In this document: in pieces, positions 15,530 to 24,672 of the stretch
Layout: each line of letters starts with the position of its first letter
Position numbering within the stretch: position 1 is the stretch's first letter
Position numbers and translations under genes: made by a program
Source of the DNA: Rhizobacter sp964253025
GTDB lineage: Bacteria > Pseudomonadota > Gammaproteobacteria > Burkholderiales > Burkholderiaceae_C
Length of the DNA: 64,000 bases
Reading direction: 5' to 3'
NCBI RefSeq assembly: GCF_964253025.1
Contig: NZ_CAXUQC020000001.1
Coordinates: forward strand, 3,472,001-3,536,000
The notes under the pieces: generated by a model
Database searches by the model: none
Seen by the model: the letters and a program-made list of their open reading frames with translations, nothing else
Told to the model about the DNA's origin: nothing

Positions 15530-17191
15530 TCAGACCCCCGGGGTCCACACGGCACACTTGTGCGCCGCCTTGAAGTCGTTCACCACCGTGCTGCCCGCGG
15601 GACGCAACTGCAGCACCGGCTCGGTCGTGACGTCATAGCGGGGCCAGTTGCTGCTTCCTGCGGCGTTGGGATCGCCAACCCGGCTCTTCACGAAGCGCGA
15701 CCAGTAGCCGACCATGTCCTCGGCCAGGGCCTTCTGGGCATCGTTCAGGCGAGCCGTGCTGGGCAGGTCGAACAGGTACTGGATCTCGGCCGCGTGGTAG
15801 GACCGGAACGGAAAGCTCACGGGCGCCTGGAGCGCCATCGGTGCGTCCGGATCGTTGAACTCGTAGACGTAGGTCGGCACGCCGGTGGCGGCGATCTGCC
15901 GGGCGGCCTTGCGGGTGCCGCACGCAAAGAGCGAATCCGTGACCGCCGCCGACAGCGCCAGCGGGCGCTGTCCACCGTAGGCGGCTGCGGGATAGAGAGC
16001 CGCCACGCTCGCCCCGGCCGCGCCGAAGGTGGCCGTGAACCGGGCGGCCAGATCCGCATCGGTGGCCAGCAGGTTGATGTAGCCCGCGCTGCCTGGCAGC
16101 CTGAGTGCGCTCGCCGGAGAACCGGGCGCCACGCCGACGTTGTTCATGGCCGTCTCCTCGCCCGCAAGCAAGGACGTGTACTCGTCGGTGGTGTTGCCGA
16201 TGAGGACAGGGACCTGCGCGATGCGCCCCTCCGCAACAGCCGCCTGGTTTCCCCGGACCAGATACTCGCCGTCGACGTTCGGCGCATTGGTGGCCGAGAA
16301 CGTGGCGGCGCTCTGCTTGTCGATGATGCTGGCAAGCGGCAGCGCCCGCAGGCAGGCGGCCGCGTTGGCATCGTTCGGGCAGGCGAATGCGGTCTCCGCA
16401 AGCGCCGCGCCGCCGGCCTGTGCCGCCGCGCCGGTCGGCTGGTCGGTCACCGGCCCGCTCTGGAGGATCGCCTTGTGGAACAGGCCGGCTGCATGGGAGG
16501 TGTTCAGTTGCGTGAGCACGCTGGCCGCACCAGCGGACTGGCCCGCGATGGTGACCTGGTCCGGGTCGCCGCCGAAGGCGGCAATGTTGGCTTTCACCCA
16601 GCGGAGGGCCTGCGTCTGGTCCATGACGCCGTAGTTGCCGGCGCGACCCGCTTCGTCGGCCAGGGCGGGGTGCGAGAGAAAGCCCAGCGCGCCCAGGCGA
16701 TAGTTCACCGTCACCACGGTCACGCCTTGAGCGGCAAGGCGCGCGGGAAGGTAGCCGTTGCCTTGCCCGTACTGGAAGGCGCCGCCGTGGATCCACACGA
16801 GCACCGGGTGCGGTCCGGGCGAGGTGGGCGTGAAGACATTGAGGTAGAGGCAGTCTTCCTGCCCGCCCGCGGCGCCGTAGGCCGACATCGGAGAGGTATC
16901 GCGCTGCGGGCAATGGGGCCCGAACGACTTGGCGGCGCGGGTGCCGGTCCATGCGGCCGGCGGCTGCGGCGCTTTCCAGCGAAAAGCACCGACAGGAGGC
17001 GCCGCATACGGAATGCCGAGGAACTGCTTCATGGTGCCGGAGGCCGACAGGCTGCCCTCCACCACGCCGAGTTGGGTGCTCGCCGTCGGCGCGGCAGCCG
17101 GTGGGGCGGTGGCGTCGTCGTCTCCGCCACAGCCGCCCATCAGGGTGGCCAGCGCCAATGACACGGCCATGGCCAGGGATTGCTTCGTCAT
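15530..17191 (-). CDS. type-B carboxylesterase lipoprotein
   Basis: A 553-residue carboxylesterase/lipase family protein (COesterase). The N-terminus ends in a lipobox (LMGGC, Cys21), so it should be a lipoprotein facing the periplasm or outside. Family marks are FLGIPYAAPPVGAFRW, the second signature EDCLYLNVF (112-120), the oxyanion HGGAF and the nucleophile S219 in AGQSAGAAS. The acid residue is likely in NTTDEYTSLL and the histidine in YHAAEIQYLF near residue 495. It hydrolyses carboxylic esters; the precise substrate is unknown. It lies upstream of the PETase-like esterase on the same strand (101 bp gap), so the two may be co-expressed. Confidence 0.85.
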   Translation of the reverse strand: MTKQSLAMAVSLALATLMGGCGGDDDATAPPAAAPTASTQLGVVEGSLSASGTMKQFLGIPYAAPPVGAFRWKAPQPPAAWTGTRAAKSFGPHCPQRDTSPMSAYGAAGGQEDCLYLNVFTPTSPGPHPVLVWIHGGAFQYGQGNGYLPARLAAQGVTVVTVNYRLGALGFLSHPALADEAGRAGNYGVMDQTQALRWVKANIAAFGGDPDQVTIAGQSAGAASVLTQLNTSHAAGLFHKAILQSGPVTDQPTGAAAQAGGAALAETAFACPNDANAAACLRALPLASIIDKQSAATFSATNAPNVDGEYLVRGNQAAVAEGRIAQVPVLIGNTTDEYTSLLAGEETAMNNVGVAPGSPASALRLPGSAGYINLLATDADLAARFTATFGAAGASVAALYPAAAYGGQRPLALSAAVTDSLFACGTRKAARQIAATGVPTYVYEFNDPDAPMALQAPVSFPFRSYHAAEIQYLFDLPSTARLNDAQKALAEDMVGYWSRFVKSRVGDPNAAGSSNWPRYDVTTEPVLQLRPAGSTVVNDFKAAHKCAVWTPGV

Positions 17192-17413
17192 GTTGTTCTC
17201 CAGGGTGGCTGCGGTCCGTGTCTCTCCACCGGACGCACGGCGACTCTAGGAACCCGGCCGCCTCCGGTCTTTCACGTTCTTGCGACGACCGGCGCAAGCT
17301 TGTTGCAGGCGAAAAGCGCCGGAGCCTCCGTGACGCCCGGTGCGAGCGGCCCGGCGGGTCGCTCACGGGTCGGAAGGAGCCGAGGGGAAAACACCGACAG
17401 GGACTTCCCTGAA

Positions 17414-17443
17414 CCGGACGGCCCGAATCGTCGGGCCATCCGG
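17414..17443 (-). terminator. hairpin after subtilase gene
   Basis: A strong stem: CCGGA and GGCCCGA pair with TCGGGCC and TCCGG, with one internal mismatch and a 4-nt loop. It lies 11 bp beyond the stop codon of the subtilase (17455) on the minus strand. No T tract follows. Confidence 0.5.
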
Positions 17444-17454
17444 CCGACGACGGA

Positions 17455-19257
17455 TCAGTCCACCACCAGGCTGTAGCCTCCGCCCGTGCTCCCGGTCCCG
17501 CCGCTCACGAAGTGCACGCGGATGAGGTACGTCGCCTGCGTGGTGCCGCTGTTGCGAACGGCCAGGCTGTCGAGCTGCCCGGTGCCATTGGTGCTGCTCG
17601 CCAGCAGCGCGCCGCCGCTGCTGTACACCTGGAGGTCGTAGTTGGACGTGCTGTTGGGCGTCAACCTCGCGCCCAGCGTGCTGCCGGGGTTGATCGGCAC
17701 GCGGAAGTAGTCGTTGTCACCCAGGCTGGCCATCGTGCCGGTGATGGTTTCGCCTTCACGGGTGGCCCGTGCGGAGGCCGTGCCGTCGTTCGGCTCCATC
17801 TCGTTTCCGGCCGGCTCCCCGGTGCTGCCCCCGCCCGCCGCATTGACGGCCGCAGCGGCATTCACGATGCCGGCGCCGCACTGGCTGCAGCTCGACGGGA
17901 ACGGCCTCGCCGTGCTCCTCAGCCGCGACGCCACCTCGTCGGGCGTGAGCGCCGGATTGCGCGACAGCATCAGCGCGACGACGCCCGCGACGTGCGGTGC
18001 TGCCATCGACGTGCCCTGGTAGTACGCGAAGCTGTCCCCCGCGGGCCCGCGGCTCCCGGCGTTGAGGGTGGACAGGATGCCGTTCGCCGCGCCCGAGGCC
18101 GTGTCGCCTCCGGGGGCGGCCACCGAAACCGCCGCGCCGAAGTTGGAATAGGACGCCCGACCGCCATTGCGGTTCGTGGCCGCCACGGCAATCACGCCGG
18201 CACAGCTGGCCGGTGAGAAACCCGATGCGTTGGTGTTGCTGTTGCCCGCGGCGACGACCACCACGGCGCCGCGTCCGCGCGCCGCGTTCACCGCGTTCTG
18301 CGACGTGGTGTCGCAGGCCCCTGCGCCGCCGAGCGACAGGTTGAGCACCTTGGCCGGCGTGGGGTTGGCGGGCATGCCGGACACGGGGGCGCCCGCGGCC
18401 CACACGATGCCGTCGGCAATGTCCGAGGTGTAGCCACCGCATTGACCGAGCACGCGCACCGGCAGCACCTTGGCGCCGAACGCCACGCCGGCCACGCCAC
18501 TTCGGTTGTTCGTCACGGCGGCGATGGACCCGGCCACGTGCGTGCCGTGCCAGCTGCTGTTGCGGGAGGGCGAGAAGAAGCCGCATTCGCCGAACGACGA
18601 CCAGTCGCCCGGATCGCGGGCGTCGCTGTCACGGGCATTGCCATCGTTGGCCATCGCGGTGTCGCGAATGAAGTCGTAGCCCGGCAGCACGTTCGCGGCG
18701 AGATCCGCGTGCGGCCGGAAGCCGGTGTCGATGACGGCGACAACCACGCCCGCACCCGTGGCAAGGTCCCACGCCGGCGGCAGGTTCAAGCCGCCCGTGG
18801 CCTCGAAGTACTGCCACTGCTGACCGTACTGGGTGTCGTTGGGCGTCATTTGTGTCGTGAGGATCCGGTCCGGCTCGGCGTACTCGACGCTGGGGTCCGC
18901 CGCGGCGATCTCGCGGGCGAGCCGCGCCACCTCGCTGTGCGGCAGGCGGCGCTCGAGGCGCAGGACGTGGGCATCGAATGCTGCAACCCGCACGTGTTCA
19001 AGCCGCTGGCCCAAACGGAGGGCCACCTCCTGCGCCCGCGCATGCAGACGCTGGCGGTCCGGAGTCGCAGCGCCCGCCTGCGCGCCGGTCTCGACCGCGC
19101 GGTATTTGACGATGAGGCGATCCGTGGGTGGGGGTTCCACGCCCCCGCCTTGCGCAAAGGCCGGTGCAACGAGCGCGGCCGACGTGAGAAGCGAATGTGC
19201 GAGGGTGTGCAGGTAAACGGCACGCGCGCGCCGGCGGCGCCAGGGGGTCGCAGTCAT
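17455..19257 (-). CDS. secreted S8 serine peptidase (subtilase) with PPC domain
   Basis: A 600-residue exported subtilisin-like protease. The signal peptide ends near AFAQ (residue 36). An I9-like pro-region (about 45-130) contains LIVKYRAVE. The catalytic domain shows D177 (VAVIDTGF), H237 (SWHGTHVAG), the oxyanion N339 (VAAGNSN) and S417 (GTSMAAPHVAG). After a Gly-rich linker comes a pre-peptidase C-terminal (PPC) domain from about 485 (NEMEPNDGTASARAT, DNDYFRVPI). Paired cysteines (225/273, 315/352, 457/460) suit disulphides outside the cell. It completes a cluster of three exported hydrolases on the same strand. Confidence 0.92.
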   Translation of the reverse strand: MTATPWRRRRARAVYLHTLAHSLLTSAALVAPAFAQGGGVEPPPTDRLIVKYRAVETGAQAGAATPDRQRLHARAQEVALRLGQRLEHVRVAAFDAHVLRLERRLPHSEVARLAREIAAADPSVEYAEPDRILTTQMTPNDTQYGQQWQYFEATGGLNLPPAWDLATGAGVVVAVIDTGFRPHADLAANVLPGYDFIRDTAMANDGNARDSDARDPGDWSSFGECGFFSPSRNSSWHGTHVAGSIAAVTNNRSGVAGVAFGAKVLPVRVLGQCGGYTSDIADGIVWAAGAPVSGMPANPTPAKVLNLSLGGAGACDTTSQNAVNAARGRGAVVVVAAGNSNTNASGFSPASCAGVIAVAATNRNGGRASYSNFGAAVSVAAPGGDTASGAANGILSTLNAGSRGPAGDSFAYYQGTSMAAPHVAGVVALMLSRNPALTPDEVASRLRSTARPFPSSCSQCGAGIVNAAAAVNAAGGGSTGEPAGNEMEPNDGTASARATREGETITGTMASLGDNDYFRVPINPGSTLGARLTPNSTSNYDLQVYSSGGALLASSTNGTGQLDSLAVRNSGTTQATYLIRVHFVSGGTGSTGGGYSLVVD

Positions 19258-19477
19258 GGGTTGTCTCCTGTCTGTGTTGTGGATGTGCAGCGCGCCCGGA
19301 TGTGTCTCCGAGCTTGTCCATGCGTTGCGCTGTCAGCCTCGCGCAATCGGTCGAGGGCGTCAACGCGGTGCTTTCCCTTCGCCGGTCCATCGCGCGACGC
19401 ATTCCTTAACGGGTGTGACCGCGATGGTTCCCATACATCAAGGTCCGAGGGTCGCCATCCGGACTTCACTGTGAGAG

Positions 19478-19496
19478 AATGGGAACGATTCGCATT
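19478..19496 (+). promoter_or_regulatory. Fur-box-like palindrome upstream of fecI
   Basis: AATGGGAACGATTCGCATT is a 19-bp imperfect palindrome (AATGnGAA and TTCnCATT arms) about 30 bp before the proposed start of the FecI-type sigma gene. The core TGGGAAC-G-ATTCGCA matches 10 of 14 defined positions of the 7-1-7 Fur consensus. Iron-dependent repression by Fur is the usual control of such loci, so sequence and context agree. Confidence 0.6.
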
Positions 19497-19524
19497 AGCC
19501 ATCGTCAACCGGGGTCATGCCGCT

Positions 19525-20007
19525 GTGCACGCTCATTCCCTCTACCGTGATCACCACCCTTGGCTGCAAGGTCTGCTGCGCAAGCGGGTCGGCAACCGCG
19601 ACGATGCAGCCGACCTGGCGCACGACGTCTTCGTCCGCATCATGGGTTCGGCGCTGCGAGCCGACGAGATCCGCGAGCCCCAGCGCTACCTTGCCACGAT
19701 GGCGCGCGGGATGGTGGCCGACTTCTTTCGCCGGCGCTCGCTCGAGCAGGCCTATATGGAATACCTCGCCGCCCAGCCCGGCGATCTTGCCCCCTCGGCC
19801 GAGGCCCAGGTCATCGTTCAACAGACGCTGGTTGCCGTGGACCGCATGCTGCTCGGCTTGCCCGACAAGGTCAGGCAGGCGTTCCTGCTGGCCCAGTTCG
19901 GCGACATGAACTACCCGGAAATCGCAGGGCAGCTGGGCATCTCGGTTCGCACGGTGAGCAACTACCTCACCCGTGCACTCGAGCACTGCTGCCTCGGTTC
20001 GGCATGA
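19525..20007 (+). CDS. FecI-type ECF sigma factor
   Basis: A 160-residue extracytoplasmic-function sigma-70 factor of the iron-starvation group. Region 2 reads SLYRDHHPWLQGLLRKRVGN, then AADLAHDVFVRIM; region 4 reads LPDKVRQAFLLAQFGDMNYP and EIAGQLGISVRTVSNYLTRA. GTG 19525 is preferred because FecI-like factors usually begin just before SLYRDHH and no in-frame ATG lies nearby; a GGGG lies 12 nt upstream. Its TGA overlaps the ATG of the FecR gene (ATGA). It should direct RNA polymerase to the receptor operon when released by the FecR-type protein. Confidence 0.85.
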   Translation: MHAHSLYRDHHPWLQGLLRKRVGNRDDAADLAHDVFVRIMGSALRADEIREPQRYLATMARGMVADFFRRRSLEQAYMEYLAAQPGDLAPSAEAQVIVQQTLVAVDRMLLGLPDKVRQAFLLAQFGDMNYPEIAGQLGISVRTVSNYLTRALEHCCLGSA

Positions 20008-20948
20008 GCATTTCGCTCGACCCCGACCGGCGGGCACTGAGTGAAGCCGCCGCATGGCATACCCGCTTGCGAGACGTCGCAGCTTCTGACGCCGACCAGC
20101 GCGCCTGGTCCGCCTGGCGGGCTGCCGACCCGGCCCACCAGCGGGCCTGGGACAAGGTGCTTGCCGTCAGCGCGCAACTGAGTCGCCTCCCTGCACCGCT
20201 GGCCCTTCAGGCATTGGGCCCACGGCCTCGTCGCCGGCAGGTGCTGCGCGCGTTGGTGCCGCTCGCCGTGTCAGGCTTGGTGGGCTGGGCCAGCTGGCGA
20301 ACCGTTCCCTGGCAGGCGCTGCAGGCGAAGCACCGCACGCGCGCCGGAGAGCGACGCGAGTTTCAGCTGCCGGACGGCTCCTCCGTCGCGATGGACACCG
20401 ACACCGCCCTGGACGAAGCTTTCGATTTGCAAGGCCGATCCTTGCGACTTCATTCGGGCCGCATCCTCGTGACGACACAGCCTGACCCGCACGGGCGTCC
20501 CTTCAGTGTGCAAACACGCGAAGGCCAAGTTCTGGCCTTGGGCACGCGATTCTCGGTGCAGGCAGTGCCGGGCCTCACCCGTGTGGCCGTACATGAGAAG
20601 GCCGTCAGACTCCAACCGCGCTCCGGCGGGCCTCGGGAGTTGAGGCACGGCGAGCAGGCGCAGTTGTCCGAACACGAGGTCTCTGCGCCAATGCCTCTGG
20701 ATGCGTTCGCCGGAAGCTGGGCCGATGGAACACTGGCCGTCGTGGACGCTCCGCTCGGCGCGCTGGTGTCGGAACTCGCCCGTTATCGGCCAGGCCGACT
20801 CGTCTGCGAAGCGGCCGTCTCCGGAATCCGCGTGTCCGGCACCTTTCCGCTCGACGATACCGATCGAGCACTCACCGCGCTTGCCAAGAGCTTTCCCGTC
20901 ACGGTGACCTACCGGACGCGACTGTGGGTCTCCGTGGGGCCACGTTGA
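20004..20948 (+). CDS. FecR-type anti-sigma factor / transmembrane sensor
   Basis: A 314-residue FecR family protein. The cytoplasmic N-terminal part (AAAWHTRLRDVAASDADQRA, then WRAADPAHQRAWDKV) binds the sigma factor. One membrane helix lies near residues 75-95 (LRALVPLAVSGLVGWASW). The periplasmic FecR domain follows (GERREFQLPDGSSVAMDTDT, RSLRLHSGRILVTT), with a C-terminal STN-like tail. It relays the signal of the loaded receptor's STN domain across the inner membrane to the FecI-type factor encoded immediately upstream and overlapping by 4 nt. Confidence 0.88.
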   Translation: MSISLDPDRRALSEAAAWHTRLRDVAASDADQRAWSAWRAADPAHQRAWDKVLAVSAQLSRLPAPLALQALGPRPRRRQVLRALVPLAVSGLVGWASWRTVPWQALQAKHRTRAGERREFQLPDGSSVAMDTDTALDEAFDLQGRSLRLHSGRILVTTQPDPHGRPFSVQTREGQVLALGTRFSVQAVPGLTRVAVHEKAVRLQPRSGGPRELRHGEQAQLSEHEVSAPMPLDAFAGSWADGTLAVVDAPLGALVSELARYRPGRLVCEAAVSGIRVSGTFPLDDTDRALTALAKSFPVTVTYRTRLWVSVGPR

Positions 20949-21075
20949 GGCCTTCTTCCAGGGCCGCGTCATGCCTTGCAAGAAGAAAGTTTGAACCGCG
21001 TTTGCAGGATGACTCCTCCTCATTCGACATAGCGCTTGAAGCCGTTCATCCAGCCTGTCGTCCAGAGGAACATCC

Positions 21076-23568
21076 ATGTCATCCCGCTCCGCCCGCCGCA
21101 CCGTTCACGCGCTCCGTCCCGCTGCGCTAACCCGTCTGGCACGCGCCGCCCTCGCCTGTACGGCCCTTGCGCTGACCGGCCCTCTCGCTCCCAATCTCGC
21201 CCATGCGCAGGACGGGCAGGTCGCGCGCCACTACGCGCTCTCGGGCGCGCCGCTCGCCGTCGTGCTCACGGAGTTCGCCCGGTCAGCCGGGGTCGTTCTG
21301 TCCTTCGACGCCACGGCCCTCCGGGGGCGGCAATCGGCCGGATTGCAAGGCACGTACACCATCGACACCGGTTTCGCCACGCTGCTCGCCGGTTCGGGGT
21401 ATCAAGTGCTGAGGGACGGTGACGGCAACTACAGGCTCGCGCCGGCGCCTGCGGAATTAACCGATTCAGCAGCGACCCTGCCCCCGGTACGGGTCACCTC
21501 CAGAACGCGCGCCACGGCGGAGACGGAAAACACCGGTGCCTTCGCCGCCCGCAAGGCCACGGTCTTCAGGGGTCTCGAGTCGCTCAAGGACATTCCTCAG
21601 CCCGTCACGGTGCTGACGCGCCAGTTTCTGGAAGACCGCGCCCTGCCTGATCTGCACGACGTGCTGCAGAACACCCCGGGCGTGGCCGTCGACTATGTCG
21701 ACAGCGAGCGCGTCACCTACTTCTCGCGGGGCCACCAGATCGACTCCTTGCAGATCGACGGCTTGTCGATCAACCAGAGCGGGTCCAGCTTCATCCAGCC
21801 TGACACGGCCGTGCTCGACCGCGTCGAGGTGCTTCGCGGGGCCTCGGGCATGCTGCGTGGAGCGGGTCAGCCGTCGGCTACGGTCAACATGGTGCGTAAG
21901 CGTCCGACGCGCGAGCTGCAGACCTCGGCATCCGCAGGCATCGGCTCATGGCAACGTCGCCGCATCGAAGGCGATGTCTCCGGACCCATGAATCCGGAAG
22001 GAACCCTGCGCGGACGCCTGGTTGCCGTCTCCGATGAGAAGGAGTTTTTCCAGAAGGCACGCTCCGAAGACCGCAAGGTGCTGTACGGCGTGTTCGAGGC
22101 GGACCTCACGAGCCGTACGCAGCTCACGGCCAGCCTGCAGCACACCGACCTCGACGCCACCGGCGCCTGGGGCAACATGCCCGCCAACTTCGACGGGTCA
22201 CCGCTCAATCTGCCGAGGGAAACCTATCTCGGCGCCGCCTGGAACCAATGGAATCGCTACAACCGCCAGGCCTTCACGGAACTCGCTCACCGATTCGACA
22301 ACGGCTGGACGGCCAAGCTCAGCGGCGCCTACACCCAGCTCCGCCTCAAGGAGGGTGGTTTCAAACAGAGCTACTTCACTCGCCCGAGCGGGGCCACCAA
22401 TCCGTACCTGATGAACGTCACCACCTCGGTGTACACGGGCAACGCGAGCGACCAGCGTGCCCTGGTCGCCACCGCGGACGGTCCGGTCGAACTCTTCGGG
22501 CGCAAGCACCAGTTGGTGCTGGGCGTCGAGAACGTGCGCTCGAAGGTCACTGAAAGCTGGGGCATCTTCAACCTGAGTCCGCTGAACGGTGTGGACATTC
22601 GCGACTGGGACCCCTACACGAGCTACCCGGAGGTGTCTTACGTGAACACCGGTGTGCCGACCCGCCCGAGCTACACGCGTCAGCAGGGCGCATTCGCCAC
22701 CGCCCGCGTCTCGCTCACGGATTCGCTGGCAGCGTTGATCGGCGGCCGTCTGAGCTGGTGGGAGTACGAAGCGGCGAGCGGACCCGCCGGCAACTACGAC
22801 ATCGGGCGTGAAGTTACGCCGTACGTGGGCCTCGTCTACGACATCAATCCGCAGCTGAGCGCATACGGGAGCTACACGGAGATCTTCACGCCGCAAAGCA
22901 CGCAAGGCGCGAATGGCGCCGTCCTGGAACCGATCCGGGGCGAGGACTACGAAGCTGGCATCAAGGGAGAGTTTCTCCAGGGACGGTTGACGGCCTCGCT
23001 CTCACTGTTCCGAATCGACAACGTCGGCAAGGCACTCCTCGATACAGCGACGCCGAACGCCTGCGTCCCATCGGCCACCAACCCGGACGGCTACTGCAAC
23101 GTCGCAGGTGGAAGAACGCGCAGCCAGGGCTGGGAAATGGAAGTGGGCGGCGAAGTGACGCCGGGGTGGGACGTGATGGCCGGATACACCAATACCCGAA
23201 CGCGCTACATCGCCGACGCGTCCGCATCGAACATCGGCAAACCCTTGCGCAGCCAGGATCCACGCCAACAGTTGCGCCTGTTCACGACCTATCGCCTGCC
23301 CGGCGTCGCCCAGGGCTGGAAGGTGGGCGGCGGCGCCGACATCCGGAGCGAGACGAGCGCCACCGCAGGGGGGCTGACCGCCCGCCACCCCGGCTATGCC
23401 ATCTACAACGCGATGCTGGGCTATCAGATCAACGACCACTACGCCCTTCAGCTGAACGTGAACAACGTGTTCGACAAGGTTTACTACAAGAAGTACTCGC
23501 CCACCGGGATCAGCACCTACTACGGCGACCCCCGCAATGCGATGGCGACGCTGCGGGTGAAGTTCTGA
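21076..23568 (+). CDS. TonB-dependent siderophore receptor with STN signalling domain
   Basis: An 830-residue outer-membrane receptor. A signal peptide ends near AHAQ (residue 35). An STN domain follows (about 40-115: ARHYALSGAPLAVVLTEFAR, YTIDTGFATLLAGSGY), which contacts the FecR-like sensor. The plug domain starts near residue 150 (FRGLESLKDIPQPVTVLTRQ, LQNTPGVAVDYVDSERVTYF). The 22-strand barrel ends with the typical terminal phenylalanine (MATLRVKF). It resembles FpvA/FhuE-type ferric-siderophore receptors; the siderophore is not predictable and no biosynthesis genes are present. It lies 127 bp downstream of the fecR gene and starts the transport part of the operon. Confidence 0.92.
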   Translation: MSSRSARRTVHALRPAALTRLARAALACTALALTGPLAPNLAHAQDGQVARHYALSGAPLAVVLTEFARSAGVVLSFDATALRGRQSAGLQGTYTIDTGFATLLAGSGYQVLRDGDGNYRLAPAPAELTDSAATLPPVRVTSRTRATAETENTGAFAARKATVFRGLESLKDIPQPVTVLTRQFLEDRALPDLHDVLQNTPGVAVDYVDSERVTYFSRGHQIDSLQIDGLSINQSGSSFIQPDTAVLDRVEVLRGASGMLRGAGQPSATVNMVRKRPTRELQTSASAGIGSWQRRRIEGDVSGPMNPEGTLRGRLVAVSDEKEFFQKARSEDRKVLYGVFEADLTSRTQLTASLQHTDLDATGAWGNMPANFDGSPLNLPRETYLGAAWNQWNRYNRQAFTELAHRFDNGWTAKLSGAYTQLRLKEGGFKQSYFTRPSGATNPYLMNVTTSVYTGNASDQRALVATADGPVELFGRKHQLVLGVENVRSKVTESWGIFNLSPLNGVDIRDWDPYTSYPEVSYVNTGVPTRPSYTRQQGAFATARVSLTDSLAALIGGRLSWWEYEAASGPAGNYDIGREVTPYVGLVYDINPQLSAYGSYTEIFTPQSTQGANGAVLEPIRGEDYEAGIKGEFLQGRLTASLSLFRIDNVGKALLDTATPNACVPSATNPDGYCNVAGGRTRSQGWEMEVGGEVTPGWDVMAGYTNTRTRYIADASASNIGKPLRSQDPRQQLRLFTTYRLPGVAQGWKVGGGADIRSETSATAGGLTARHPGYAIYNAMLGYQINDHYALQLNVNNVFDKVYYKKYSPTGISTYYGDPRNAMATLRVKF

Positions 23569-23600
23569 GCCCGCTCATACACAGCTCCGGAGCCCGAACC

Positions 23601-24368
23601 ATGTTCAAGACATTGCTCACACTGGCCGCCACGGCAGCCACTGCAACGACCGCCTTTGCCCACCAACTCTGGATCGAATCGGTGCCGGGCCAGGCGGCGA
23701 TCGCCCGGTTCGGCGAGTACGCGCACAACCTCCGGGAAGCGTCTCCCGGCCTGCTCGACCGCTTCGGGGCGCCTACGGGCGTGCTCCTCGGAAGCGAGGG
23801 AGAAACGCCTCTCCGGGTCATCAAGGAGGCCACAGGATTTCGCCTCAGCGTCGCGGAAGGCCAGCGGTTCACGTTGGGCGCCGCCGAGAACCTCGTGGTG
23901 CAAGACCTCCGGTACCCGTTCTACAAGTCCCGACAAGGCGACGTCGAGGTCCACACCTGGTATCGCCCCGCCGCCCGATACGCGACGAGCTTTGCGGCGC
24001 AAGTGCCGCGCCTCGCGCTCGACATCGTTCCGACCGGCCGCGACGGCGAGTTCCAAGTCACGCACAACGGCCAGCCCCTGTCCAAGACCAAGGTGACGAT
24101 TGCCGAGCGATCGGGATGGACGCAGGAGGCGCAGTCGGACGCGGAAGGACGGGTCAGCTTTGCATTGCCATGGCAAGGGTTGTACGTCCTCGAGACGAGC
24201 CACATCGACCGGACCGCCGGCGAGCGTCCCTTGGCAGCCTCGTCTCCGAGTGAGGGGGCCATGGCCCAGCGCTTCGATCGAGTGCACCACGTGACCACGC
24301 TCAGCGTGCTCAAGGCGGGTGGCCTGGCTGCACTCCCTCCGACACCAGCCGCAACGTCGGGCAAGTGA
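23601..24368 (+). CDS. DUF4198 periplasmic protein, iron-locus associated
   Basis: A 255-residue exported protein. The signal peptide MFKTLLTLAATAATATTAFA is followed directly by HQLWIESVPGQAAI, the usual DUF4198 beginning with a histidine at the new N-terminus that could help bind metal. Later segments (YPFYKSRQGDVEVHTWYRPA, ITVAERSGWTQEA-type beta strands, GLYVLETSHID) form Ig/cobalamin-like beta domains. Proteins of this family lie next to TonB receptors and metal transporters, so a role in periplasmic handling of metal or siderophore is inferred. It is 32 bp downstream of the receptor and 7 bp before the DUF3649 gene. Confidence 0.75.
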   Translation: MFKTLLTLAATAATATTAFAHQLWIESVPGQAAIARFGEYAHNLREASPGLLDRFGAPTGVLLGSEGETPLRVIKEATGFRLSVAEGQRFTLGAAENLVVQDLRYPFYKSRQGDVEVHTWYRPAARYATSFAAQVPRLALDIVPTGRDGEFQVTHNGQPLSKTKVTIAERSGWTQEAQSDAEGRVSFALPWQGLYVLETSHIDRTAGERPLAASSPSEGAMAQRFDRVHHVTTLSVLKAGGLAALPPTPAATSGK

Positions 24369-24375
24369 GGCGCTC

Positions 24376-24672
24376 GTGGACCATCGCCTGAGCGTCATCG
24401 CGGCCTGTCTTCCGCTTGCCTCGCGCATCATCGCGGCCGTCTTCGGTGGGTACGGGCTTGCTGCGGCGGCCTCGGTGGCCGCCGTCTCGCTTCCGCTGCC
24501 CCGAACGGAGGCGGTCCTGGTCGGCATGCTGGCCAGCTTTGCGATCTACGCCGGCGCGGTGGTCTGGGTGTTCGCCGTTCGCTCGGCGAGGCGGGCATGG
24601 ACCGGACTGGCCGTTGCCGCCATGCCGCTGTTGCTGGCCGCCTGGCCGGTTTGGCAAGGGAGTGCGGCATGA
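24376..24672 (+). CDS. DUF3649 small membrane protein, iron-locus associated
   Basis: A 98-residue protein with three hydrophobic helices (about residues 5-38, 46-67 and 74-93) and a basic loop RSARRAW; it fits the DUF3649 family found beside PepSY proteins in ferric-siderophore loci. GTG 24376 is chosen as start: it lies 7 bp after the upstream stop, while the earlier in-frame ATG 24319 sits inside the DUF4198 gene. Its TGA overlaps the ATG of the PepSY gene by 4 nt. Function is unknown; partnership with the PepSY protein is inferred from coupling. Confidence 0.7.
   Translation: MDHRLSVIAACLPLASRIIAAVFGGYGLAAAASVAAVSLPLPRTEAVLVGMLASFAIYAGAVVWVFAVRSARRAWTGLAVAAMPLLLAAWPVWQGSAA

Noticed and set aside
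15446..17161. 571-codon open frame on the plus strand opposite the carboxylesterase gene
   Set aside because: Antisense shadow of a gene with clear catalytic motifs; composition is not protein-like.
18442..19524. Long upstream extension of the FecI sigma factor frame
   Set aside because: The extension runs antisense through the subtilase gene and the shared promoter; FecI proteins are about 160-190 residues.
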